Positions 38,801 through 52,218 of a DNA stretch of 64,000 nt are shown here, one piece after another. This DNA comes from Apostichopus japonicus (lineage: Eukaryota; Echinodermata; Holothuroidea; Aspidochirotida; Stichopodidae). Each line of letters starts with the position of its first letter. Within the stretch, counting starts at the first letter, position 1. Under the pieces are notes generated by a model, which saw nothing but the letters and a program-made list of their open reading frames with translations, was not told the origin of the DNA and did not search any database. The DNA lies in NCBI RefSeq assembly GCF_037975245.1, contig NC_092569.1, forward strand, positions 10,976,501 through 11,040,500, written 5' to 3'. Both the position numbers and the translations under genes were made by a program.

Positions 38801-40473
38801 ATGGAAATTTCTTTAATGAAAATGTTTTAACGAGATTTTCCTTTATCAGTTCCTTTAAATTTGTTTAAGTCAACGTCCTTCAACTCTAATGTTTCTTAAA
38901 AAGTTGACAATTTAGTTAATCGCTTGCTATATTTGATCATGACAAAGTATTCCTCTTATTCACACTTTTAAACAAAGGTTTTTCAGCGTCGTGTGGATGG
39001 AACCGAGGATTTCTACCTCGGATGGGACAGCTACAAACAAGGTTTTGGAGAATTAGACCACGAGTTTTGGCTTGGAAATGATAAGCTTTCTATCTTGACC
39101 AATCAAAAGAGATATGAAATCAGGATTGATCTTGTGCACAGTGATGGTACTCCGTACTATGCCAAGTTTGACAACTTCCGGATTAATGACGAAAGCGATA
39201 AATATCGGTTATCTCAACTTGGAACCTACAGTGGAACAGCGGGTTTGTTATACAATTTATTTGGTTACATACACATCCTTTAGATATCTGCACAATTCTA
39301 CAACTATAAATGCTTCTACGGTCTGTACGTAGTTAACTGTTGTTTGTTATGTGTTGTCTTGGGAATACCACATTATAAGGTTTCATAGATATATTTGACC
39401 GAAGACTACAATAAGTAAATGCGTAAATGCTTTGCAGTGATAATGCAATGATATATTAACATGATGAAGAGTATAAGGATCGATTTATTCATATTTCTCT
39501 TCTTGAGATTTGTATCTTACCTTTCATAACTCACTAAAACAAAGACAAAATAAGACTTCCAACCCAATTAAACATCAACAGCAAAGTAAATCATTCTCAT
39601 AACATGTTCTTGTCCAATTTCATACCTACACATATACACCTCTGACATAGACTGACCTATGCACACACGTCCACGCAACAATCATGCACCATGTATACAA
39701 TACTTTCTTCGAATATACAAAATACAACATATATCAGAAGGGCAAAACCATGGCAACAATGTTTGAGTTTGTGTCATTTAACTTACACCAAACATGCCGT
39801 ATAAGTCACCATTACTTACTACGGTTTATTCATGAACACAGTATGAACGTATTTGAGACACCTTATTATACGTCAATTCTATAAATGGGATTAACTACTT
39901 CATCTTGCTTTTTATGTATTTTTTTCTTTTCTAGTCATTAGATATTACAGCAGGTGGAATTTCAGCAGTACCGAAATATAATTTTGGTATAAAATAAAAA
40001 CAAAACTAATAGAAAGAAACTAAGGATAATAAAAGATAACATTTCATTTGCAATATGTGGAATAATGAATCATTAAAGTTAATTCTTTAGTGAAACTCTT
40101 TATAAATAAAACTTTTACTTCAAGCAACATCAATATATCTGTCTTTCAGTGATATTACATAGAATGTTAATGTATATGTTCTTTGTTCTTCTATACAGAC
40201 TCTCGCAGCAACCCTGATGGTAGAGCTCTTCGATATCACCTCAACTACCAGTTCACTACCAAAGACAGTGACAACGATGCTTATGGTTCCAACTGTGCGG
40301 TTTATTATCACGGTGCCTGGTGGTACAATAATTGTGAATATTCCAACCTCAATGGAAACTACCATGCCGGCCAAGGTAGTTATACCAGTCCTTATTGGAA
40401 TTACTTACCCGGCAGTGATTACAACCTCAAATATTCAGAAATGAAGATTCGTCCCTTTCCGCAGGTAGTTTGA
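29838..40473 (+). CDS. Secreted two-headed fibrinogen-related protein, complete plus gene of the unit A/B junction
   Basis: Exons: 29838-29915, 35479-35524, 36069-36238, 36494-36758, 37489-37700, 38105-38413, 38978-39242, 40199-40473. They sum to 1,620 nt, giving 539 residues with one open frame. Exon 1 encodes a 26-residue signal peptide (start MISKLCK, hydrophobic VLLFFW core) and is 5.6 kb from exon 2. FReD1 covers about 55-187 and has no C-terminal exon. TIL covers 192-247, with a full set of ten paired-type cysteines plus the closing CGC. An EGF-like motif covers 286-314. FReD2 covers 319-539, with a DSDND calcium loop, GAWWYNNC and NLNG. Sequons NCS, NCT and NMT suggest N-glycosylation. 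Intron phases 0,1,0,1,0,0,1 match the minus genes, so both gene types descend from one ancestor. The start was chosen by the signal peptide, phase fit, and conservation at 59938. Confidence 0.9.
29916..35478 (+). other. Intron 1 of the unit A/B plus gene
   Basis: 5.6 kb, AT-rich, spanning the unit A/B boundary. It contains the R3 tandem duplication and, in its second half, the counterpart of 1-3,600. A (TA)n tract lies near 34,848-34,863. I see no further exon. Confidence 0.75.
30629..31885 (+). repeat. Nested tandem duplication R3 (~590-670 bp, two copies), unit A
   Basis: The sequence beginning ATATGCTGCCTTT occurs near 30,635 and again near 31,224. Long stretches match in order afterwards, including AATAATATGCCAATKATCAAAAGC and the CTAGAYCTGCTAGTTAA segment. 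The second copy has lost some internal sequence. Confidence 0.85.
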
Positions 40474-40621
40474 GGGATTTCTAGACAAGAATGCGTATAA
40501 AAATATTTGAGTAGATCGAGCTAGTTTCCTTTTCCTCAATAAGTATATAGGACTCATGGGACTGAAAATATGGATAGAGAAGTCACGTGACTGATATTGA
40601 AAAAAAGTACATTGACGTCAC

Positions 40622-40627
40622 AATAAA
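40622..40627 (+). promoter_or_regulatory. Candidate poly(A) signal AATAAA of the unit B plus gene
   Basis: Same position relative to the stop (about 150 bp) as the hexamer at 8759, conserved between units. Confidence 0.4.
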
Positions 40628-40928
40628 ATACAGGAAAACAATGAATAAACTCCAGTGTTGACGCTTATGTATATCAAGATATATCAACGCAATACACCGT
40701 AATAACGGACATGTTTCTTGTTCTATTATCAATGCTTGCTCATTTGTAAGAAATTTAACGGTGAATATTCCAAACAATACATTGAAATAACAACCTTGAG
40801 AAAAATAAACACTTCTTTTCTCATTTTTACCTTTTTATTTATTTCAATTACTAATTACACTGGATGATAGATCAAGCCCGGTAAAACCTAAAATGAAAGA
40901 AACGAACATAGTATCCGTATTGATTAAG

Positions 40929-40990
40929 TACCCACCCACCCAACCAAGCCCACCCAAGCCCACCCAACCCATCCAACCCACCCCTCACCC
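40929..40990. repeat. C-rich minisatellite, shorter unit B allele
   Basis: Same 10-bp motif as at 9067-9140, with about two fewer copies. Confidence 0.85.
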
Positions 40991-42439
40991 ACCGACACTA
41001 CCACTCGACAACTTGATTTAAATATTGTGTTCTTCGAAACATCGTGTGGCAATTTATACCACAAACTTTTATGTCGCAGTTGTAATAGCACACGCTTTTG
41101 AGTGACAATGGACTAAATACTGACAGTAAAAACTGTTACTCTCCTTGTAACATCCTGAAAGTTTAAATCGTTGGTCTCAGAAAATACGGAACCGTAGAAG
41201 TGTTGTTTTAATATTAAGACCTCTTTGTTGATTAATTGTATTAACAGTTTTCATCGAAAACAAATCAACATTGTGCTGCAAAGTAATAATTTCTCAAATG
41301 TTTTCAATTTATTAACCATTTCAATAATCTACAGCAAAATGATACATTGATTAATTTAATTTCATGAACTCAGTCAATTGAAACTTTTGCAACGTAATAA
41401 TTCATTAAGTTTGCATCAGATTGTAAACAATTTTGTTTTTATTTTGTTGAAGCAAGACTAAGGGTTTCACTCCTCTCCAAGCGTTATACAAAGAAGTATA
41501 ACAACGATGCCAATCTAAAACAGAAAATTAAGCTGTTTTTTCTATAAGGAAACTGTCTGTGCGTTGCAATACACAAAGTCTACTTCTTTCAATATAATTA
41601 CATCAAATTACCGTCCGAATATCACACAGCTAATACGAGAATGAACCTATTCTCTCTGAACATTCCATTCGACCTGCTGGTTACGTTAATATAGACCATT
41701 AATTGTGACATTTGTCCGGGAAATACGTCGTGCCGTGGTGTAATCATTTAGCGACCCAAATGAAGATCTGGTTATTTTATAGCTAAAGAAGAAAAACCAA
41801 TAATTCTTTTCCGAGTAATGTTTATGCCTAAATAAGGACAAATATGTTTAAACCCAATTGTTGTAATTCTTACCTCTTTAAAAACGAATATACGTGATAG
41901 ATATGAAGTAATGAGAATAAGTAAAGTGAGGGATGAAGAAAGGGAGAGACACAGAAACGGATAGGGAGGGATGGGAGGGTTGACCTACCCTAAGGAAATG
42001 ACAACGGGTCATCAACAAGAATAATAACTCAGTTTAGAGCGGGTAACTTGCGAAAATTATAAACATCACTTTTCTCTATGACATATAATTATGTATCCCA
42101 GTAAGCTTCGTGTTGCAATTCAACATGGACTCATTAGAAAAGACTGTATTTTATTCAATGTGTTAGTCTCCCGAGGGAAGCTAATGATAACGTCAGCAAG
42201 GGTTTGGGCAAGGAGTTTCTTTGCAGTAACGCTACCATTGGTGACGGATGTTGTCAGGATACACTTCAGTGTTATGACGTTTAAGTCAATGAAGGCAGAC
42301 AAGGTAACAAACGTATTGCTCATCAAAAGGTTCATTGATGGTGACCAATAACAGCGAAAGACATAGACGGGACAGCTTCCATCCAAATGAGAATGGTGAA
42401 CCAGAGAAAAAAAGAAGAACCATTAATTGGCAAGACGAT

Positions 42440-42512
42440 GTATATATATATACAGGCTATATATATATAGGCTATATATATATATATATATAGGCTATAT
42501 ATATACATATAC

Positions 42513-42546
<34 letters not shown>

Positions 42547-42605
42547 ATATATGTATATATATAGCCTATATATATATAGCCTATATATATATATATATAT
42601 ATACA
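42440..42605. repeat. Palindromic AT microsatellite with GGCTA and TAGCC arms
   Basis: Unlike unit A, the unit B tract has TAGGCTATA blocks on its left half and TATAGCCTA blocks on its right half, so the halves are largely complementary and could fold into a hairpin or cruciform with stems of several tens of bases. Confidence 0.9.
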
Positions 42606-43510
42606 AATATGAAGGTCTGATATGACTTCAGTCTTCCGTCTTTAGGTTATAAAAACTTACCATTTGATATTACACTGAACAGGATATAATGATCGTTGCC
42701 AAACTACATGTTATTGAAGGCTTTTGGGAAACAATATTTATGTCTCTGAAATCTGTTTAATTGGTGTTGTCTCTTCGTACATTTTTCTGTCAAGAACATC
42801 TCACTAACAAACGGCGAATTGTTTCCTGTTTAGCCTATATAACGAACATTTGTAGACTTAACGTGGTGTAAAAGGCTGAGCTTTTATAGTAAAAGTATAT
42901 TGGTTTTAAAGATATCGCAGTGAAGTTTTCATTCTCTTGTTTTAAAATGAGGCAAATTGTGCTTCTTTTATAAATAAACGCAAAGATGATTGGAATGCAC
43001 TTGTTAGCAGGTTGTGCCTGAATTTGCTAAATGGGTGCTTTAGCAAAGATATTATTAGCAGTCATTGACAATTCAATCTTAACGTTCTTTGTTCTTTTTT
43101 AATTATTTCAAATTTTACCGACCAACTCTTTAAATAAGATTGCGTCATCAGTTGTCAAATGAAGAGGCGTAGAAATATGCGATTCAAGTGATTTATTAAT
43201 TGAACCAAGGCCACAAATTCCAGAGGCTCCCGAAGGGTTTTCCCTTCCATATTGAATTAACGAATCACAATTGGTATTTATGTTCCCTTATGAATATTTG
43301 AATGATTGCCAAAGTGTCTATGCTTCATCGCTAGGGCCAAGGTGTTAAGGGCTAGATTAAGGGGCATTGCAGTAATTTCATATGATTTTCGTTCTCTCGT
43401 AGAGCTTTCAAAGCAAAAACATTCATATCAGAAATGGGAGTTATGGACCCACCCTGCAACATTCACTTACAATGCCGCAAGAAACCGATAATAATTTCCA
43501 GTTTTGTATT
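42606..43510 (+). repeat. Dispersed repeat R1, full copy, unit B
   Basis: Counterpart of the 10,746 copy in the tandem unit, next to the palindromic AT tract. Confidence 0.75.
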
Positions 43511-43769
43511 GAATTCGACGGCACATGTTACTGTCGTTGGTGGGAAAAAGACAATTAGCTTGTTTTCTTTAACCGGTTGCTTTAATACCATTGGGCTTTG
43601 TAAAACTCAGTTTATAGCACTGTGTCGCAAACGTTATTAATGAGGGATACATTTACAAGAACAATAGGAATGAAAAATTCAACTTGAGTTCTGCATTAAC
43701 ATTTGTCCTGCTGAAGTTCCTAGAAAAATACTATTGGTTTATATTAACTTTCCTACGACAGAATGTTTT

Positions 43770-44060
43770 TCTTCAAAACCCGATGGATGGCAACACACTT
43801 ACACATTTCACGAAATTTGGTTCACAACTCGTTTCACCGGTAAAACGTGTGTTCAATACTTAGTAACGCTAAGGAATTCGTATAATACTGTACGGAAGAA
43901 AACAAAAGGTAAGCCAAAGATCTGAATGGTGCAAATGTAATTTGGGAATGGGAATGTATTTATATAATATAGCCTAATATATAAGTAAAGCCCATATTTA
44001 TTTTCTCTGAGTAATGTATATAGATGTTTATCGCCAGCAAATAATTTCTGTCAAATGTCA
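43770..44060 (+). repeat. Dispersed repeat R2, unit B copy 1
   Basis: Tandem-unit counterpart of 11,912-12,200. Confidence 0.7.
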
Positions 44061-44545
44061 TCGATATACAAGGCAGACACAACTGAAGATTTGAATACAT
44101 CATGTCGTGTCGTGTTGGTACTCTCAAATGAAGGCACATCGAGAAGCTTTTATTTTTTTATATTTTTATTTTGTGTTTTGGTTAGCGTACACATAAGTTT
44201 GAGTTTCACTTTAAAATGGTACAAAATGGATGCAACAGATGTATATTTGCTATGTGAACTTTCCTAGATCTTTCTTCAACTTCAACTTTTCTACACATAA
44301 CTGTCTCAGCGGACTGAAAGTCCTATGCTTTTGAATGTGTCCTCCTTATTTTTGTTGTAATACTCGATAGTTCTCTGAAACAGAGAGAACAAATTATATA
44401 ATCCGATGAATTTTTTGTATGCATGGCTGAGAAGTAAATTCTGAAAAGCTGATGAAACTGTTTTTGCCTAATTGCTGAAGATATCTCAGGATCCATATTT
44501 TACGAAACTTCACTATCTATATGTATGTGATAGATATGTTTGTTA

Positions 44546-47500
44546 TCAAACTGGTCGTATCCTCATTTTTGTACCCGCGATACCGCACTCGTTCCCAGAA
44601 AGTTTATACCAGAAGATTCCGCGGTAGTCGCTGTACTGGTAGTCTCCGTTGAGGTTAGCATAAGTGCAATGGCGGAAATATCCCTTTCCATACCATTTAA
44701 AGCAATGATTGTTATCATTATGATAACGATGAGGGTACCACCAGGCACCTTGATGCCTCTGTGCACAGTTACAATCATCCGTACCATCGTTGTCCCTATC
44801 GCGCGTGCTGAACGGATCTCCGGAATTCGAGCCCATAGAGTTATAACCTGAAAGGATGGAAATAAGGACGTATTTAATCAGCATTGCATACATAGGGAAC
44901 TGAAAAACTCAAACCATAACATGGTAGGAATTTCTTGTCAGTTAAACATCTTCTAGAATTCATTTAATAACCGTATTTAACCTTTAATTTATATGTAAAC
45001 ATGCTTGCAATTATTCAATACATGCTTGTATGTGAATATTATATTGATTTTGTTTAAGTGCAAAAAAAAGTATGGTTATTTATAGTGAGAGGAGGGGGAT
45101 TGGGGTGGTGGGTGTGGATAAATGGATATAATTTATCGCCACTTCGATTTGAAAACTATACGTATTTATTCTTTCTGTAAGCCAGGTTCGTACATTAAGG
45201 TTTTCCAATATACTCAATTCATCGGAAGTGAAAGAAATATGCGATTAGATGAATTTGTTTAAGGCCGAATCTAAGGGGATAAGATGCATCATTCAGGAAG
45301 TCTTTCCGTCAACGAGATTATAACTACCCAATTGTGCATTAGTTCAAAACTTGTTTTCGCCTTTGAGAGACACATTCACCAATTTAACATCACATCATAT
45401 ATGGTGTCAATATCATCACTTCCATATGTGTGGTGTGCATGAGTCACATTCTATTAAATTATGTACATCATTGTATTTGTTCAGATTAATGATATCATAG
45501 TAAAGTGATTAATGAGGTGAAGAGGTCGTGATCCCGCCAAACCACGCAACTCTATCGCTTATCACAGTAACACTTCAAGCGATATTTGGTTAATAGTGAT
45601 ATTGCCCACATCTATTACAGCAAATTCAGTTGTTGTGTCAAGTTTAAAACGTTTAAAGTGTTCTGAAATTCCAGTTTTTCAGATTCGAACAGTTGAGGTC
45701 ATCATTGTTCGTGTCTTTTCGATCAGCAAGTGGATTGAATAGCATTAGGCTCAGTTTTTTTTTAATTATGATATATTTAATAACTGCATCTTCCAATGAG
45801 TGAGTAATGACAAACGTGTGGCTGGTCAAATTATATTAAACTTGGTTGCATTTTTGTTTCCCATTCCCTTCACAAAGTTTAGCCACGATGTCTTGGAGGT
45901 TTATTAAAATCACTATTAAAGACAATACTGATGTAGTAGATTACGAGTAACAACAAGACGTGGTTATATATTATATGTATATATGTTTTGTTTCACTTAG
46001 CAACTTCTGTTTCTCGAGCATTTTTCTGTGGATCATGTGGAGTGTGTTGTGCAATGTAAACCAAACCAAGAACGAAAGTTATCAAACCAAAGCCTTATAA
46101 AGTAAATGTTGCAAAATACATCAACCTGCATTTCCAGAGAACGAGCCTAAAGAGAGCGTATATTTGTCATCCTCATCTCCAATGCTGAATCTGGAGTAGA
46201 GGGCGTAGTACTGTGAACCAGCTGAATCTGTCAGATCCACCTTAAGTTGGTATGTCTTCTGAGTTGTATGGTCGTGAATCTTGTCGTTACCAAGCCAGTG
46301 ATCACCGCTTAGACTTCCAAACCCGTTCCTGTACGCATTCCAACCACGATAGAAGTTAACTGAACCAGACCTCCTTCGCTGGAGAACCTAGAAATATGTA
46401 AAGGTATAAATATGATATAAAGTTAAATATCGTTCCAATGCTGTTTTCGTCATTGTTTCCTCGTACACTTTTATCTGATATATTATTTATTATATCTACC
46501 TAGTGCCCAGCAGGTATTTTTTTCAAAACCCGATGGGTGGCAACGCACTCACACATTTTAAGGAATTTGGTTCGCAACCCGTTTTAAACGTAACACATGT
46601 GTTGTAAATACGTAGTAACGATAAGGAAATCGTATAATATTGTACAAAAGAAAATAAGAAGGTAAATTCATGTATCGCCACATATCTAAAATGGCGCAAA
46701 TGAATGGGAATGTAATTATTTTAATGAGAAAGTTCACGAAATGTTTATAGCCAGTAAACAATTTCTGCCACAGAGTGTTGCTCTTAATGGTGTCTCAGAC
46801 CATTGAACATGTTTCTCTCGTGAAGAAAGCTAGGCCAGCCAGTACCGTTATGTTTAGATACTGATATTTGTGTCTAGAAGCTGTTTCTTGTAAGACGACA
46901 CCAGACTTACGCCACTGAGAGCTAGTAGCGAAAAAAAAAAATCGTAATTGCATTGGACATCTCTCGCTCAATAAATACACTCAGCACAAAAACAAAATCT
47001 CAAATTCGTTATGTGAAATGATCTTTCCGGTGAGTGTTAAGTTCAATAGATATTCAACGTCAGACATGGTGATGCACAGTCGAATTGATATATCGACAAA
47101 ATTGTCCTGTTTAATCGAGAAGAAGCTTCGTAGTGCCTTTTTTATATTTAAACCTGTACTGCCCGTGGGCCGCGTTCTTCGATCAAGGCGGTTAGAAGGT
47201 ATCACTCTCTTGTGAAAAGTGAAGACTTACAGTCCATCCTCCTCCGTCTGTTGACATCTCACAGTAGACTTGGAAGCCAGAGTCCTCCCAGCCAGTAGGA
47301 TAGATGGTATAAACCCCATCGGTATGGATCCCTGTATTGTATATCTCGTAGCAATCCTTCAGGGGTCTTTTCCGAATACACGTTATCCCATCTCCTTCAA
47401 ATCTATCGTTGCAAATACATCTTTGCACACCGTCTCTCTCCTGACACGTTGCATCGTCACTACACCGGTAGTCATCTTCATGAATCAGCCGATTATCGCT

Positions 47501-50500
47501 GCAGTTAACACGGGAAGTACAGTCAGAATTGACAAATGATTCACCGTCCTGTCGTGGAAAATATACTTTGACAATTTCAGTTTATCAAAAACCCATTTGC
47601 TGAATCACTTGTTACTAATGAATTTAAGTCAAATTGCCATGACCAGTGAGTTTTCAAGTAATACTCATTAATAGTTCATAGAATAATATATGCAAAGAGT
47701 AACTTGAAAGATTTAGCGAAGAAGGAACATCGTATATATAAGTAATACAGCATGTGGAAATGAGGAATTGACTAGTGCTTCCATACCATTATTAGCTTAT
47801 GGAAGAAGTATACAAAATCAGCATATATCTTTATAGCAGCTTCAATGAGAAAAAAACAAACTTCTCACTGATCCATTGACTTACATTAAGCACACTTCCC
47901 TTTTCTTGTACAAAGCATCCACACTGACTTTCAGGTATGCAGTCCTCTCCTTGTATCATATAACCGTCTGGACAGATGCATCTGCCTGATTCCATAGATG
48001 CTGAAGGGATACACGTATTTGGTTCGGTACAACGTCTCTCACATGTACTGTTAGCAAACTTCGTATTCGATGGACACCACTCAATAAATGGACCTGGGTG
48101 AAGGTAAAAGAAAAAAATAATCCTAAAATTGACTTGGTGGTTTGACGCATTGAAATTATTAAATGGTCTAGAAATGATGTCGTAATCGCTGCCAATAAAC
48201 CCTTTATCACCCACAGTAGAGACAGTGGGTGGGGAGGGGGGGGGGTGAAAAGATTAACTCGTATTAAAATTATGGTAAGCAACCCTTTTTGACAACGACA
48301 AGGACATTGTTAGATTCTATTATTACGTTAAGTTTAATAGTTCTATAAATATATTCTAATAAATATATGTTTCAATAATTCTACCTGAAACTCTAAAAGA
48401 AACCTTGAACAGTTGAAGAGAAACGTTGCACGTACCTAACAGAGTTTTAATGAAAACATGAAATAAGATTGAAAATCGTGCTTCGTTGAGATAAAACCTA
48501 CATGCTAAAACAGGACCTTTACCTGCATTGCCACCTTCGTCTCCAAGACTTTGAATAGAATATTGGCTCCATTCACCAACGATACGAAAATCGTCGTAGG
48601 TCACGTGATACGAGTGCCCTGAAGCATTCGTAAAGTCCAAACGAAGTTGATACTTCTTTTGATTTGTTAGGTGAGCGATTTTTTCATTTCCTAACCAAAA
48701 TTCACTTCCCAAAAATCCAAAACCGTGCTTGTAATCTAACCAATTCCGATTAAAGTTGATGAATCCATTCGTCCGTCGCTGTATTACCTGTCGTAATAAA
48801 AATGAATGTAGGTCTATGTTCATATCTTCACAATGGAGAGAATTTGGTTTTCTTTTGACGGTTGGAACTGATTGGCAAAATTGCTGAAAATTTTCTGAGT
48901 ATTTTTGCCAAAAACCAAATCTTCATAGGATTTTTCCAACGCAAAGACTTGATAATTTCAAGTTTCCATGATATTTGCAAATCCATCTGGCAACAGCAGA
49001 AAAGATTATCCACAGAACAAAATAATATTTCTACAACAAAGATATATTTTAATGAAAATTCTTAGTACGCAGAACTTTGTCTGAATTAAGTTAACATTCT
49101 AAATTTATCAGGTTTCAAGATTTTGATTAACATAATGCTTTTGAACAGCATCAACTTCGTTTACTACGTTGGTATGACATTTTAATGCTGCTTAGTGAAG
49201 TACAGTCAAAATTGTGTCTCCTGTTGTTCGAAGAGGAACGCAAAAAATGTCAGTATTAAAGTTCCTGGTTGTTTTAGGTATCCGTTGATCTATTTTATTG
49301 ACTGATGCAGCATTATTTTTAAGTTTTGAAACTATTTATAAGCTTGGCTAACGTTTAACTTACCGTCCATCCACCACTGTCTAAGTCGTTATCACAGTAC
49401 ACTTCGAACGCCTCTGGGAAACCAGCAGGTTTGATTTTGTAGACACCAGATGCATTTTGGGTATTTGAACATGTATTGAGGATTTCGTGGCAATCTTTCG
49501 GGTTCTCGGTTGATGGAAATATAAAGTAAGATAAACCTATTTCAGGAAATAACGGATAAAAGTAACATGAACTTTCTCTTTTTCTTCTGCAGCCATCAGT
49601 ATCTATGGATGTATAGGTTACTTTTTCGATTATAAACCTGTAAATGTTTAATTGTAATAATGTCTACCAGCATTTCTGCTAAGAAAGAGTCATCCAATTG
49701 TTTAATTTAATTTTGTATAGGGTCCTTTTTTTCATGTAGGTCTTTAACTTCATCAAAACAATTACCCAGTTAGTTGACACGCCGATTACTCAGCGGGCCA
49801 ATCAAATCACCTTAACAGCATTTAAAAAGATCGAGAAAGCTATAGTGTCTGTCATTGATTTACATTTCCACCTTTCCTCAACAATTTGTATTAAATGTTA
49901 TAACAATTTTTGGTTCCAATTTCTGATATTTAATTTATCCTAAAGATCTACATTAATGAACAAACGTAACGATGATTTCAAATACGAATACTATCACCTG
50001 GAATCGTAAAAGGGTCTTTTGAATCATTGTAAGCTAAAGTGTAAGGAAAAAACTTATAGTCAATATCAAATGGTAACTTACTCGATGATTGATCTGTGAC
50101 GTCAGGAGAAGCCTGCATATAAGACAATGAACGTATATACTGATCTTTATATTCTCACTGCACATCAATATCAATGAGATGTTCGAGTATAAGATATGTG
50201 CAATCATGTGTTCCTTTCACTTTATTAAATATTAAAGCATTAATTCTGTGACGAAGTGCGTAAAATTGTCATTACTATTGAGATGATCGCAAATTCTAAA
50301 TACATAATCTAAACAAAACAATAGTTTTTACGGCAACAACTAACGTATAGAAGGTCGGGTTAAAAAGCCATTTCTGGAACAAAGAACCGTTTTTTTTTCT
50401 TTAAGCAACATATTAGACAAAGTGTTCGGTCGTCTCAAAGATCATATTCACGTTATCAGATTCAGGTATCTTCAGAATAACAACAATTGCCAAAAACATA

Positions 50501-52173
50501 TTTTCTTTGTCTATTCCCATGTCGGTATATGATTTTCCTTTTTGTAGGAAACATTTGATATTTGTGAGCAGCACATTCTACGATTGCTTTTCTTTCTCTC
50601 TCAAGACAATGTTGTAATAGGCAAGTGTATTACTTTTCGTTTCGATTCGATTTGATGATGTACAATGCAGAGCTTACACGAAAGTATTTGATGCGAGATG
50701 ACTATTATCGCTCTATAGTTTATATTTCATTTCACTCATTTTTGTTATCATTTCATTGTTTTCTGAAGCAACATTTTCATTCTGTTTGGAAGTTGCCAGG
50801 GAAGTTTCTCACTACAGTCTCCCAACAAACTAAGGCAAAGTGTCAATAACGTTCGACAGAAAACGTAATAAAATTAAATAGACATTCTTGGCACGAGATC
50901 CTATCGCAGTGAACAAAGACTTTGTAGGAATTAAAAACAGATGCTCAATCCCTATGTTCTGGAAAAGATAATAATGAATTTTATTAGATCGCATGAATTT
51001 AACTCAGTACCATTATCTGGTATTTGGATATAAAATGGAAATGCTGGTTCGTATGAACGGAATCAACGCTTAGCCGCATGGACAAGTCATTTGTATAGAT
51101 AAATATCGCTCTGGCAAGTATAAGTGCACATTGATCATTTATTTGTTAAATCTAATGTCTTAATCTTTTCATTATTTACCAAATTGCGATATTTTCTGCG
51201 AGCATGAAATGAAGTTATGCCGATAATGTGAACTCATTGGCTACTGATGTGTAGCTTTATGTAACATTACAAATGTGTTTGGTATGTCCAGAACAGAGCG
51301 GTCAATTATTAAAATATACATAAATTGCAATGGAGTGAACCTCAATATGTAATCATCACATTGTCATCAACTTATGCGTTTACTATGTATTTGTAAAGTT
51401 CTTAGAACACAACTCGACTCAGTGACCCCTGATGTGTAGCTTTACTTAAAGTTAAATATCTGCTATATCAATAGGAAAGGAAATCTGTATAAATCGACAA
51501 TAAACTTGAAGATAACCCCCTAAATTTTACCACCACGTATACAACTATAGTTAACGTTTCTCATGTTCTTAGAACACAATGCTGCAGGCAATTTTTCTGT
51601 GACCTTACGAGCCATATCTGTAAGAGCGATTACGGAGATGGGTTTAACACAAGGATGTGTAAGTGAATTGGTAACCAAAAAGGCCGAGGTAAAAGATGAT
51701 GCTGATATTTGGTATTTTAACCACAGATTTTTGTCGTAGCATAACTGAAAGCCTGTGAAGCTTTGCAGATTGTCAGTATCATTTTGTTAAACCAGAAAAA
51801 TGATTCGTTCTTGAATCAGAATAAGTTTGGTCTTGTGTGTGATTAATTCTAAAGTTATATAACGGACGTCCTAGGTGTTTAATGCATTACTTCGACAGTT
51901 TCCTTAATCTGCATTGGATTTTTAACTTTATCATAAAATAGTATAAAGCGTCGTCAACGTTAACAGTAATATTTTAAAGAATGAGTTTCTTGACACATAA
52001 CCAACATGAGGTGTATAGTGTACTGTTGGGATATGGTATTATCATATCTTTCTTATAACGCAAAATGTTATTCTCAAACAAGGTTACAATGAAAATAACT
52101 CACCTGGATACCCAAAGGAAACATGGTTAAGTAAAGAATTTAGAACACGAAATATTTCGTTCAGCTATAGTCC

Positions 52174-52218
<45 letters not shown>

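Larger units (their letters stand above)
40474..44545. other. Intergenic region between convergent genes, unit B
   Basis: Counterpart of 8,611-12,688 with the same repeats and no gene. A TTTATT hexamer at 44149-44154 may be the minus gene's poly(A) signal. Confidence 0.7.
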
